A stretch of DNA of 62,110 bases from Prevotella sp. UBA2444 (GTDB lineage: Bacteria > Bacteroidota > Bacteroidia > Bacteroidales > Bacteroidaceae): positions 7,245 through 69,354 of the forward strand of contig DDQK01000018.1 of NCBI GenBank assembly GCA_002342665.1, in the 5' to 3' direction. The translations under genes and the position numbers were made by a program. Shown here one piece after another: positions 1 through 8,191 of the stretch (position 1 is its first letter; every line of letters starts with the position of its first letter). Below the pieces are notes generated by a model. That model worked only from the letters and a program-made list of their open reading frames with translations, was not told the origin of the DNA and made no database searches.

Positions 1-296
1 ACTGTCAGATCCGTTGCGATGGTCTTGCCGTCGCGCATCACGTCGAAGGTTGTGCGGGCATCGTCGGTTCCCAACAGTCGCCAACTGACGAAGATACCTT
101 TCGACTGAGGCAGGGCCACGAGGCCGCGATTCAGTTTCTCCATCTGGCTCTCGGGTGTGCTCAGTTGCTGAGCCACCTTGTCGCCTGTGTCTGGGACACT
201 GGGAGTAACAGCATTGTCCATCTGGTCTGTACAGGCTCCCATCATCAAGCCGCTGGTCAGGATGGCGGCCATCATCCATTGTCTGTTTTGCTTCAT
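1..296 (-). CDS. Rhamnogalacturonan lyase, PL11 family, N-terminal part (runs off the window)
   Basis: Only the first 98 codons are visible; the gene continues past base 1. It opens with a lipoprotein signal peptide whose lipobox cysteine is residue 22 (GAC), followed by a short Ser/Pro/Thr linker. The next segment, 'KLNRGLVALPQ...GIFVSWRLLG', closely parallels 'KLDRGLVAVKT...GVFCSWRILA' of the complete PL11 protein encoded just upstream. PL11 enzymes cut the rhamnose-galacturonate backbone of RG-I by beta-elimination. The lipobox suggests membrane anchoring, unlike the neighbouring PL11, which has an ordinary signal peptide and a C-terminal sorting-type tail. The gap to that gene is 6 bp, so the two are probably cotranscribed. 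Family call is by similarity to its neighbour and knowledge of the PL11 N-terminal fold; the catalytic propeller is not in view. Confidence 0.8.
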   Translation of the reverse strand, partial: MKQNRQWMMAAILTSGLMMGACTDQMDNAVTPSVPDTGDKVAQQLSTPESQMEKLNRGLVALPQSKGIFVSWRLLGTDDARTTFDVMRDGKTIATDLT

Positions 297-302
297 TGTC
301 GC

Positions 303-3300
303 TTATTTAATTACTATCTTCTTTCCATTCTTGATATAGATGCCCTTCGGCAATGTGATGCCCTCAGGCATCTTGCGGCCACGGAGGTCGTAGATGGAAT
401 CGTCAGTTGTCAATTGTCCATTGCCAATAGCCTTAATGCCTGTCGGCTCGTTGGTCACTTTCAGCACGCCCTCGGCCTTCAGCAGACCGCTGGTGTCCCA
501 GTAGAGACCCTCGGGCAGTTCGGGCAGGGTGACGACGGTATTCGACGTGGTCTGCAGGCTCTTGGCCTTCCACAGAGTAACCCTGTCGCCAACCTTGAAG
601 TCGTAGCCAGAGTGCGTAATGGTGATGGCCTCCGACACAATGAGCGCACCAGCTATTTCTACTGCCGGTACAATGATGCCGCTACGCGACTTGGAAACCT
701 TCAGTTCGAGTTTCTTCACCGTTGTCCGGCCATTGCCAGTAATCGACACCTTTTCTGCTATGCGCCCGATGGTGACATCCTTGCCTGCGTTCTCAAAGGT
801 GCCCTTCACGGTGGCATTGCCCAGTCCGTAGGTGTTGTTCCACTGCAGCGAGGGGTCGTAGCTGCCGGTCTTGGTGTTCTGGAAGTTGATGGTTCCTGCA
901 AACTGGCTCCAGTCGCCGGTCATGTTCGAGCGCACGCTGGTCACGTTGACCGTCAGTTCGCCCTTGCCGATCAGCTTGCCCTTATAGTCGCAGCGGGCAT
1001 CGAGCGTCCACGTGCCCTTGGCGCCCTCAGGCACGACGATAGTCGTCGAGTTCGATGAATAGCTGTAGATATCATCAGGGTCCTTCAGCGTACCGCCATT
1101 GATGACCACCGTGTCGGGATACTGGTGTACATTGCCCTTCTCGCTGCCCTGCACACGTCCCTGATCAATGTATAGAGCTCCTATCTTAGCCGTGCCACCG
1201 ATGGCAAGCGAGCCGTTGCCAGCCTTGTGGAGTGCCGACTTCTTCGTGCCGCTGATATTGCCGTTAGCGGTCAGCGTGCCGGAGGCTACGGAGATGGTGC
1301 CGTCGTCCTCACTCACCGTGATGGGCTGCGTCGTGACGACGGTATTGGGCACGGCCAGCGTACCGCCATTCATAATAATAGGTGTAGCGGTGCCGCCGAG
1401 GTTGCCGTATTCCGCACCGTCGCTGTTGGCCAGTGCCGAGACGGTAAGCGTGCCCTCGTTGATGGTCACGTCGCCTGTCATCTTGTTGGTATTCTTGATG
1501 GTCAGGTTGCCTGTGCCCTCCTTGGTCAGCGTGGCCTCACCGATGATGCTGCCGTCGCCGGAGAGTGTATAGTCCTTCTCGCTATTGGTGAACACGAGGC
1601 TGGCGGGCGACACATCCTCGCTGACGTTGACAGCCGTCTGTTGAGCATCGTCGCCGAAGGTCACCTCATCGCCCGTCACGAAGAGGTCCTTCGTGCCGTC
1701 GGCCAAGAGGAAGTTCTCCGTCTCGGCGAAATCCCAGATGCCGTCAGCAGAGCCGTCCCATGCCACCTTGGCGGCCTGGCGCAGGGCAGAGACACTGAGA
1801 TAAATCTTGCCGTCCTCATTGACGAGCTTGGCCTTCACGCCATCGACGCCTTCGAGCACGATGTCCTCAACGCTGCCCTCTATCTTGGCTGCATCCATCA
1901 GCAGATATTTGCCTTCGGCCAAAGCCGACTCCGACAGAATCTCAAACACCGGTGCCGAGTACTTCGGGCCGTACTGCCAGTCCTTCTTCTCGATGGTCAG
2001 CACATTGGCCTTCACGCAGTCGGCCTCTGTACCAGATATGCCGAAGACCACCCTTGCGCCGAAGCCCAGCAGCAGGGAGTCTGTCTCCACCTTTCCCGTT
2101 GGTCTCAGCACAGATGCATAGTCCATCTTGATGCCATTCATGAACTTGCCACCTTTGGAATGGAGTTCTGCAAAGCGGTTCAGCCAGACACGGCTCTTCT
2201 GCATCGTGCCGTCGAAGCTGAGTTTGCCAGCCCACACGTCCGTCGGCCCGGTATAGGTCTGTGTGACATTTGGCAATACCAGTGTACCGTCGCCCTGTTT
2301 CACCAGTCGCATGCTGCCCGTGAAGGCACCGCCCGTCAAGGTGTGGGTGTAGTATTCGCGGGTGATGTTATTGTTGTCGTCGTGGCCCTGCACCCAACTT
2401 GGTGCATTGTCAATCAGCACAGGTGTCGTGTAGCCGTCCTGCACGCTGACCGTCATGTCGTTGGTCTCGCAAAGGATGGTATAGTCGGGATTCAGCCGCT
2501 CGTTCAGGTCCAGCACGCCGCCGTTGCCTATCTCCTGACGCTCCGTCATCGTCAGTGCCGGCGGAGCCTGGGTGATGCCCTCCAGCTCGCCCACGAAGTA
2601 GCTCACGTGGGGAGGCTGGTTGTAGCCGCACATCTGCCACACCATAGCGTTACGATACTGCATGTCGTGCCACAGCGTATAGTTGCGGTGCTCCGTGGGG
2701 ATGGTCGTCGTGTAGATGCGTATCTTGTTGTCGCGGGTACGCATCACCACCTCCTCGCGCCAGTCGCCCAGGATGTCACCCTGATAGCAGGGGGTGCCCT
2801 TGGTGTCGTTATTGGTCTGCGAGCCGGTCAGGGTCTGGATGAGGCCCTTGCCGTATTTATAGATACCGCCGGCAGTATTCTTGCCGTTAGTGTAGTCAAA
2901 CGATTCGTCGAGCAGGTCGCCATCCCAGTAGATGCGCATGTTCTGCGTCATACCACTCTTCGCTGCCCCTGGGATGACATTGCGATAGACGGCACCGATG
3001 ACACCCGGGTCGCGCGATGATGTGCCGATAGCGCCTGGATAGTCGTTGCTGAAGTTGGCCATCATGGCACGGCCGTCATCAGCCGTAGCCGTGTACTTAT
3101 AATAGATTTTGGCCGTCGTACCGTCGCGCAGGCAGTTGCCATAGACCGGTGCATCCTCGATACAGGTGAATATCTCTTGTCCCTTTGTATAGGGGTCGAA
3201 GTCGCCATGGTGCTGGGCATCACCGTGGCCGAAGCCTGATGTAGAGAGGCCATGGCCGTTGTCGTCGATGACCATCGAGCCGAAACATATCTCGTCGCGT

Positions 3301-4406
3301 CCGTCCCAGTCCACGTCGGCGATGCCATAGTTGTGGTAGCCCTGCCCGTACCAGGGAGAGCCGGGCGTATTACAGTTCCAGCGCCAGCGCTCCTTCAGCT
3401 CGTGGGTCGCAGGATCCACGTCGAGGGCAATCATCTTGTGGCGGGTATAGATGCCGCGTGCCAGGAAGATGCTCGGATTGCGACCGTCCAGGTAGGGTGC
3501 ACCGAAGAAGTGCTTCGTAGAGCGGTGGCCATAGCCGTCACCCCAGGCAGCCTCCAGGCTGGTCTCTCCATCCTCCAGTCGCTTCAGGGGATACTCTATC
3601 GTCTGATAGGGCACGCCCGTCTCACCGTTGATATACACCAGATACTCGGCACCGTCGTGCATGAACCAGTTGGCACCGCCGCCAGTAGCACCACGGTAGT
3701 TCTTCGTCGCGTCGCCGATGATGTAGGTCTTACCGTCGGCAGCGTGGATGGTGGTGCCGTCGGCCGCACGGATCAGGGCCTCGGCCTTGCCGTCCTGGTC
3801 CCAGTCGTAGGCCACGATGTTCTGTTCGTTGTTCTGGAAGTCGCCCATGTTGGGACCAAAGTCGAGCCACCACAGACGGGTGCCGTCGAGCTTCATCACC
3901 TCGGCGATGGAGTACTCGCCGTTGTTGCCGTTTTTAGGATAGCTGGCACTGATCTCGCTCTGGTTGTCGAACTTCATCAGAATCTCCAGCTGGCCGTCAC
4001 CATCGACATCTGCCATACAGGCATCGTTGGGTACGAAGGTAGAGGTCAGGTCGCCGTGGTCGGGCGTAATCTCCAACCAGCCCTGGCCCCACACCGCAGA
4101 CTCCTTCGACTGCGGCTGTTCCTTGCCGCGCACTACGGCACTCACGGTATACTTACTGCCTTCTGAGCCTGCTGCATCGGTGAAGCAGGACACCGTGAGA
4201 GGCTCGGCATTCAACTTCGTGCCGTCGCGATAGATGTTGTAAGTCACGTCATAATACTCCTCGGCGAGGATGCGCCAGGAGCAGAACACGCCACCGTCGG
4301 TCTTCACTGCCACCAGTCCACGATCGAGCTTGTCGGTCATGCGCTGGGCTGCGGCGAAACAGAAGGCTGTCAGCACCAGAAGTGCTGTCGTCAGTAGTCT
4401 TTTCAT
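303..4406 (-). CDS. Secreted rhamnogalacturonan lyase (PL11) with beta-strand repeats and C-terminal sorting-type tail
   Basis: 1367 aa. A signal peptide (about residues 1-20) is followed by a PL11 catalytic region to about residue 620: an N-terminal Ig-like part, then a propeller with calcium-binding style acidic loops (DVDGDG, DWDQDG, DVDWDGRDE). Typical PL11 enzymes are about 600 residues, so this one carries some 700 extra. The extension contains autotransporter-associated beta-strand type repeats ('GDGTLVL...YTG', 'GTGNLTI...MTGDVTINEGTL', 'GNGSLAIGG'). It ends in 'YDLRGRKM...LPKGIYIKNGKKIVIK', which resembles a type IX secretion C-terminal domain. Role: endo-cleavage of RG-I, presumably at the cell surface. 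The start ATG directly precedes the signal peptide. A period-7 repeat lies in the coding sequence just before the tail (403-430). No canonical promoter was found in the 190 bp upstream. Confidence 0.9.
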   Translation of the reverse strand: MKRLLTTALLVLTAFCFAAAQRMTDKLDRGLVAVKTDGGVFCSWRILAEEYYDVTYNIYRDGTKLNAEPLTVSCFTDAAGSEGSKYTVSAVVRGKEQPQSKESAVWGQGWLEITPDHGDLTSTFVPNDACMADVDGDGQLEILMKFDNQSEISASYPKNGNNGEYSIAEVMKLDGTRLWWLDFGPNMGDFQNNEQNIVAYDWDQDGKAEALIRAADGTTIHAADGKTYIIGDATKNYRGATGGGANWFMHDGAEYLVYINGETGVPYQTIEYPLKRLEDGETSLEAAWGDGYGHRSTKHFFGAPYLDGRNPSIFLARGIYTRHKMIALDVDPATHELKERWRWNCNTPGSPWYGQGYHNYGIADVDWDGRDEICFGSMVIDDNGHGLSTSGFGHGDAQHHGDFDPYTKGQEIFTCIEDAPVYGNCLRDGTTAKIYYKYTATADDGRAMMANFSNDYPGAIGTSSRDPGVIGAVYRNVIPGAAKSGMTQNMRIYWDGDLLDESFDYTNGKNTAGGIYKYGKGLIQTLTGSQTNNDTKGTPCYQGDILGDWREEVVMRTRDNKIRIYTTTIPTEHRNYTLWHDMQYRNAMVWQMCGYNQPPHVSYFVGELEGITQAPPALTMTERQEIGNGGVLDLNERLNPDYTILCETNDMTVSVQDGYTTPVLIDNAPSWVQGHDDNNNITREYYTHTLTGGAFTGSMRLVKQGDGTLVLPNVTQTYTGPTDVWAGKLSFDGTMQKSRVWLNRFAELHSKGGKFMNGIKMDYASVLRPTGKVETDSLLLGFGARVVFGISGTEADCVKANVLTIEKKDWQYGPKYSAPVFEILSESALAEGKYLLMDAAKIEGSVEDIVLEGVDGVKAKLVNEDGKIYLSVSALRQAAKVAWDGSADGIWDFAETENFLLADGTKDLFVTGDEVTFGDDAQQTAVNVSEDVSPASLVFTNSEKDYTLSGDGSIIGEATLTKEGTGNLTIKNTNKMTGDVTINEGTLTVSALANSDGAEYGNLGGTATPIIMNGGTLAVPNTVVTTQPITVSEDDGTISVASGTLTANGNISGTKKSALHKAGNGSLAIGGTAKIGALYIDQGRVQGSEKGNVHQYPDTVVINGGTLKDPDDIYSYSSNSTTIVVPEGAKGTWTLDARCDYKGKLIGKGELTVNVTSVRSNMTGDWSQFAGTINFQNTKTGSYDPSLQWNNTYGLGNATVKGTFENAGKDVTIGRIAEKVSITGNGRTTVKKLELKVSKSRSGIIVPAVEIAGALIVSEAITITHSGYDFKVGDRVTLWKAKSLQTTSNTVVTLPELPEGLYWDTSGLLKAEGVLKVTNEPTGIKAIGNGQLTTDDSIYDLRGRKMPEGITLPKGIYIKNGKKIVIK
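403..430. repeat. Degenerate heptamer array inside the PL11 gene
   Basis: Four 7-bp units with TTG recurring every 7 bases (TCAGTTG, TCAATTG, TCCATTG, then a diverged unit). It encodes the short linker before the C-terminal sorting-type tail. It is one of several period-7 arrays in this window. Confidence 0.6.
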
Positions 4407-4596
4407 CTGTCTTTCTTGATTTGTTATGTAATGATTAAAAAAAGTTGGTACGTTGCTTTACGTTTGTTTTTAGACCTCCCCTACTGTCGAGTTCCAGCCT
4501 ACAGGTCTAACTATCCCCCTCCTACAGGAGGGGTTAGGGGAGGTCTTAACATTGTACCACCTTATTTTTCGCATATTACTATAGTAATCAGTTTCT
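4407..4596. repeat. Intergenic region with nested inverted repeats
   Basis: 190 bp between the PL11 gene and the upstream lipoprotein gene. It holds a 12-bp inverted repeat, AGACCTCCCCTA (4472-4483) with TAGGGGAGGTCT (4535-4546). Inside it is a second hairpin, CCCCTCCT / AGGAGGGG (about 4516-4533). A perfect 14-bp palindrome, ATTACTATAGTAAT, sits at 4575-4588. CCTCCCC-type palindromes are common interspersed repeats in Bacteroidetes genomes. No run of T follows on the minus strand, so I do not call an intrinsic terminator. No TAnnTTTG box was seen for the PL11 gene. Confidence 0.55.
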
Positions 4597-5148
4597 TCAA
4601 TTCCTTGTCGCGCTGTCCACGAGATAGGAGATGCCGTTCGTGGTCAGGTCGGCAGTAGTGCCCTCGCAGGTGAGTTCCTGCACCGTGATGCTCGCCGAGA
4701 GCGTCTTGTAGTTGTTGGAATAGAGAGTGACGACGTGCAGCAGGGCATTCACCTGATAGTCTTCGTCGCCGACCGTCACCGTAAACGACCAGTCAGTCGG
4801 CTCCATCTGCACAAACACCTGGTCGCCGGATATCATCATCTCCAGCGTAGGGGCCACGAAGTTGGCAGGGTGAGCCGTCTTGAGAGCTTCGTCGAGCTTC
4901 TCACCGCTGAAGAAACGCTTCAGCAGCGGGGTCACGGGCAGATTGCTCAGCGTAAACTCATTACCGAATGTCATCGTCACTTCCACAGGCACATTTTCGT
5001 CGGTCACCTTACCTCGCCATGTCCCCTTCATGTCGTTATAGGCCTGTTTGGCATCATCCACCGTCACCTCCTGCTTTGAGTCTACGGAACAAGAGTTGAA
5101 TGCCGTCAGGCACAACACCATAAGTATAAACGCAGTTATTTTCTTCAT
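4597..5148 (-). CDS. Small lipoprotein of unknown function (possibly DUF4840-like)
   Basis: 183 aa. A lipoprotein signal peptide ends at Cys20 (NSC). The mature part begins with a charged helix ('EVTVDDAKQAYNDMKGTWRG') followed by alternating strands, a layout like the lipocalin-like DUF4840 proteins of Bacteroides; that name is a guess. No catalytic motif is visible. It starts 29 bp after the toxin gene on the same strand, across a T-rich gap, so it may be read from the toxin-antitoxin promoter. Nothing ties it to pectin use apart from position. Confidence 0.7.
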   Translation of the reverse strand: MKKITAFILMVLCLTAFNSCSVDSKQEVTVDDAKQAYNDMKGTWRGKVTDENVPVEVTMTFGNEFTLSNLPVTPLLKRFFSGEKLDEALKTAHPANFVAPTLEMMISGDQVFVQMEPTDWSFTVTVGDEDYQVNALLHVVTLYSNNYKTLSASITVQELTCEGTTADLTTNGISYLVDSATRN

Positions 5149-5177
5149 TGCATCGTAGTTTTTTAGTTTTTTACTGA

Positions 5178-5501
5178 TTATCTATAGCCCATCCTCTCTA
5201 ACATCGTTTGGTCAGAAAGAAAAGTGTTTTTTATATACTCAACAAATAAGGCATCACCTTCGATCGAATAAATGATTTTTATCCGTGGAATAACAACATA
5301 GCCGCGCAATTCGACTCCCACTCGATTGGAATACGGCTCAACGGCAGCCACATAAGGAGAAAAAGAAATCCGCTGAATAGCAGACATAACTTGTTTACGC
5401 AATTTTAAAGCCTGACGCTCGCCATGCTCTACGATAGTATATTCCAGTACCTCAGCAAGACTCAGCAACGCTGGTTCCGACCATCTTATCTCTAAATTCA
5501 T
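5178..5501 (-). CDS. RelE/ParE-superfamily toxin
   Basis: 107 aa, the usual size of ParE/RelE toxins. The N-terminus 'LEIRWSEPALLSLAEVLEYT' and the segment 'IPRIKIIYSIEGDALFVEYIKNT' fit the family's helix-hairpin and central strands. Members are gyrase poisons (ParE) or ribosome-dependent mRNA interferases (RelE); the sequence does not decide which. It overlaps the 3' end of the antitoxin gene by 50 bp, a common layout that couples translation. Expression should come from the antitoxin promoter and its palindromic operator at 5765-5803. Confidence 0.82.
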   Translation of the reverse strand: MNLEIRWSEPALLSLAEVLEYTIVEHGERQALKLRKQVMSAIQRISFSPYVAAVEPYSNRVGVELRGYVVIPRIKIIYSIEGDALFVEYIKNTFLSDQTMLERMGYR

Positions 5502-5742
5502 AAAGTCGCTGATCTAAAAAACGTTCTGCCTCCTCTTGCGAGAAACTTCGCCCTGAAGTCACCTGCTGGTGACTCAATTTGAGAATATGTACCAACAAGT
5601 CTTCATTTGTCTCACACTCTTCCTTTCCGTCCATTTCCAGCTGGGCATCCAACAAACGAGCCTCCAGACTCTCAAAGTCTGTTGTATTGCGGATATCCTC
5701 TATCAAAGAATCCTTATAAGTTTCAAACGGCACCTTTACCAT
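5452..5742 (-). CDS. Antitoxin partner of the RelE/ParE-type toxin
   Basis: 96 aa, acidic, and placed directly before the toxin with a 50-bp overlap. It has no recognisable DNA-binding fold by eye, but size, charge and position fit an antitoxin. A good Shine-Dalgarno site (GAGGAG) precedes the ATG. Upstream sit a strong promoter and a 10-bp inverted repeat that straddles it, as expected for autorepression. The residues nearest the C-terminus ('FLDQRLYEFRDKM') look helical and could bind the toxin; this is inference. Confidence 0.75.
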   Translation of the reverse strand: MVKVPFETYKDSLIEDIRNTTDFESLEARLLDAQLEMDGKEECETNEDLLVHILKLSHQQVTSGRSFSQEEAERFLDQRLYEFRDKMVGTSVAESC

Positions 5743-5764
5743 ACTAATCTCCTCTTTAACGCTG

Positions 5765-5803
5765 CAAAGATACGAAACATTTCCGAGACTTCCAAATGTT
5801 TCG
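5765..5803 (-). promoter_or_regulatory. Toxin-antitoxin promoter with palindromic operator
   Basis: The -33 box TTTG (5793-5796) and the -7 box TATCTTTG (5765-5772) are 20 bp apart on the minus strand. A perfect inverted repeat, CGAAACATTT (5773-5782) and AAATGTTTCG (5794-5803), has 11 bp between arms and 21 bp between arm centres, so both arms face one side of the helix. It covers the -33 box and abuts the -7 box, a classic position for antitoxin autorepression. Confidence 0.75.
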
Positions 5804-5814
5804 GGGAATAAATA

Positions 5815-5850
5815 TGAAATCGCCGCACCCCAGTGGAGGAGTGCGGCGAC
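5815..5850 (-). terminator. Putative terminator of the 5881-7950 gene
   Basis: Nine-base stem TCGCCGCAC / GTGCGGCGA (5820-5828, 5841-5849) immediately past the stop codon. On the minus strand it is followed by ATTTCATATTT, a weak T-rich tail. Confidence 0.6.
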
Positions 5851-5880
5851 TGATTATTGAGTCTCGTCAGAGCTCTGCTC

Positions 5881-7950
5881 TTACTTAACAATAAACTTCT
5901 TACCCTGCTTCACATAGACACCCTTCTGCAGTGTGCTTACGCGCTCACCGTTGAGGTTGTAGACAGGAGCGTTGTGGTCAGAAACAACAGCCTTGCCAAC
6001 CTCCTGGATGCCAGACTCACCGGTAGAAACGAAGGTGCGGACGCGAGCCAGAGCGGTGTCGATACGATAAAGAGTGAAGGTCTCATTACCCTTGATCACG
6101 CTCAGACCAGAAGCAGGAGCCCAGTTCTCGGCGTTGTACTTGGCGATGGCATCCTCCTCGGTAGCAGCCTCGATAGTGATGTAGTCGGTCTTGCCGCGAC
6201 CATAGTTGTCAACACGGTTTACGATGATGTAGTCGTTCTCGGTCAGACCGTCAACACCCAGCGTAGCATTGTTGTAGGTAATCTTAGCGTCCTGAGCGTC
6301 GCCGAGGATACCAGTCTGGATCAGACCGATACCGAGGTTGAACTTAGCCTGAGGCATGTCAGAGCCGTCACCGGTCTTGGTAAACCAAGTGTAGACAGGA
6401 GCAAACATGTTGTGAGCAACCTCCTCAGTCAGAGCAGAAGGAGCCTTGACGAAGCGGCGGATGCCACCGTGGCCAGCATCATAGGGACGAACTTGAATAG
6501 TGTCACCAACGTTGGTGCCCTTGATCCAAGTGAAGCGGAGTGCATCGGGACGAGCAGTCCAGTTATTCTCGCCGCTCATGTTTGAAGCCTCCTGCAAAAC
6601 GTCAATCTCGGTGAAGCCCTTGCCTGTGATGTCGGCCTCTGTCATGTGCTGGAAGTCGATGTCGTCCTTCACAGCAAACTCAATGTCGTTCTCGTAAGAA
6701 ACGGTAGTAGACTGGAACTGATCCTTGCCACCATCGTGTGTAGTGATCTCGAGGGTACCCTTTTCTGTCACGTCGAGAATCTCACCCGACTGGCAGTTTG
6801 CCTTCTCGATGACATCACCAGTAACGGGAGTGTACTTGTAGTTGAAGAAGAGAGTGGGCTGGGTGGGCACCTCTGCATTGCTGACAACAAGTTTATAAGT
6901 CTTCACATAGCCGGCGTTCACACCGATAATGTCAGCCTGAACAGCAGGCAGTGCAATCATCTCAGCAACAACGTCAACCTCTACCTTTTCAGAAACGGCA
7001 GAACCAGACTCTGTCCAGGCCACGAGCTTACCAGAAGTGGTCAGGTTGTACTTGTACATACCATCGAGCATCTCATCGGGAGTCAGCTCAGCACCATCGA
7101 AGGTAACATGAACGATCTCATCGTTGCTCTCCTCGAACGATACGGCATACTGACGAGCAGTACCGTTGACACCTGTCAAGGCAACCGTAGGAACGTTAGC
7201 ATAGTCCTCATCGGTCTCCACCTGAATCACGATATTATCAATCTGGTTTACAGAACCAACTTTACCACCAAGCACGTTCAGACCTGTTGCACGCAGATTC
7301 TCCACATACTCAGGCACATTGTATGTACCAGCGCCTACTGGTGTGCCGAACTCATCAGCAATATCATACTCTACAGTGCGAGCTTCTACGTCAACTTCGA
7401 GAGTGATGGTGTAGAAAGAGTTGAAGTTGATGGTCACAACATTGGTAGAGTCACCGTTCACTGCGTATGTATTACCCTCCTTGGCCTCGTCGGTCAGCTC
7501 GGTGAGGTCGAAGAGCCACCAGCGCAACGGCTCTGTGGCGCCAGCCTTGATCTCTTCTGCAGATTTGCGGTAGTTCTGGTTAGCCCAGCGATTGGTAGAG
7601 AATGTAGAGTCGGCCATGATAACAATCTCATTGGCCAGATTTGTGTCGGGCTTTGTCTGAGGATTCCAATCGAACCTCAAAGTGTACTTGTTCACGCCTT
7701 CTCCATAGATGTCGGTACCCCAAAGAGTATAGGCATTACGCTCGCCACCGCCGGAGTGCTTGAAGTTGAAGTACTTACCGTACTCATCACCAGCGACAGA
7801 CATACCGTCGGCACAGCTGGGAGAAATCCAGCCTGCATCGGCAGCCGTGGCGGCCAACTCGAAGTCCTGCTTGTACAGGTTCTTGATACCAGCACTGGCC
7901 ACTACTGAACCAGCAAACAGTGCTGCGAAAAGGAGATAAAATTTCCTCAT
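5881..7950 (-). CDS. Large secreted protein of unknown function with C-terminal sorting-type tail
   Basis: 689 aa from the ATG at 7950. An upstream in-frame ATG would add 20 hydrophobic residues before a normal signal peptide ('MRKFYLLFAALFAGSVVASAG') and is less likely. The N-terminal 250 residues look like a beta-sandwich, perhaps lectin-like ('YKQDFELAATAADAGWISPSC...'). The middle has repeated Ig-like strands. The end, 'YNLNGERVSTLQKGVYVKQGKKFIVK', matches the tail of the long PL11 lyase and suggests surface delivery by the same route. It has its own promoter (8022-8052) and terminator, so it is a separate unit beside the double SusCD operon. It could be a surface glycan-binding protein; no catalytic motif was recognised. 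Confidence 0.75.
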   Translation of the reverse strand: MRKFYLLFAALFAGSVVASAGIKNLYKQDFELAATAADAGWISPSCADGMSVAGDEYGKYFNFKHSGGGERNAYTLWGTDIYGEGVNKYTLRFDWNPQTKPDTNLANEIVIMADSTFSTNRWANQNYRKSAEEIKAGATEPLRWWLFDLTELTDEAKEGNTYAVNGDSTNVVTINFNSFYTITLEVDVEARTVEYDIADEFGTPVGAGTYNVPEYVENLRATGLNVLGGKVGSVNQIDNIVIQVETDEDYANVPTVALTGVNGTARQYAVSFEESNDEIVHVTFDGAELTPDEMLDGMYKYNLTTSGKLVAWTESGSAVSEKVEVDVVAEMIALPAVQADIIGVNAGYVKTYKLVVSNAEVPTQPTLFFNYKYTPVTGDVIEKANCQSGEILDVTEKGTLEITTHDGGKDQFQSTTVSYENDIEFAVKDDIDFQHMTEADITGKGFTEIDVLQEASNMSGENNWTARPDALRFTWIKGTNVGDTIQVRPYDAGHGGIRRFVKAPSALTEEVAHNMFAPVYTWFTKTGDGSDMPQAKFNLGIGLIQTGILGDAQDAKITYNNATLGVDGLTENDYIIVNRVDNYGRGKTDYITIEAATEEDAIAKYNAENWAPASGLSVIKGNETFTLYRIDTALARVRTFVSTGESGIQEVGKAVVSDHNAPVYNLNGERVSTLQKGVYVKQGKKFIVK

Positions 7951-8021
7951 AATCGATAAGTTTTTAATTAGTAATATAAAAAATATATAGATAGTAAATA
8001 TAAAAGTCACGTAATACGCTG

Positions 8022-8052
8022 CAAAGATACAACTTTTTTTTTAAACAGCAAA
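8022..8052 (-). promoter_or_regulatory. Promoter of the secreted-protein gene
   Basis: TTTG (8049-8052), 19-bp spacer, TATCTTTG (8022-8029). This matches the Bacteroidetes housekeeping consensus. A small dyad, ATTGT-N7-ACAAT (8057-8073), lies just upstream. Confidence 0.75.
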
Positions 8053-8134
8053 GAATATTGTAATTTTAACAATAAATAATGTTTCGCGCGTACGCATAAT
8101 TTGTAGCAAGGCTCCATTTTCAGGATAAGTCAGT

Positions 8135-8180
8135 AAAAAATTTGCTGCCGCACTTGATATTTTCAGGTGGCGGCAGCAAA
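8135..8180 (-). terminator. Terminator of the double SusCD operon
   Basis: Stem TTTGCTGCCGC (8141-8151) pairs with GCGGCAGCAAA (8170-8180). On the minus strand it is followed by six T. It lies 11 bp past the stop codon of the last susD. Confidence 0.85.
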
Positions 8181-8191
8181 CTATTCACTCC

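Noticed and set aside
1227..3020. A 597-codon open frame on the plus strand, antisense to the PL11 gene
   Set aside because: Its codons mirror the high-GC third positions of the PL11 frame; no signal peptide or domain. Similar long antisense frames at 15579-17330, 22757-24115 and 38558-40330 were rejected for the same reason.
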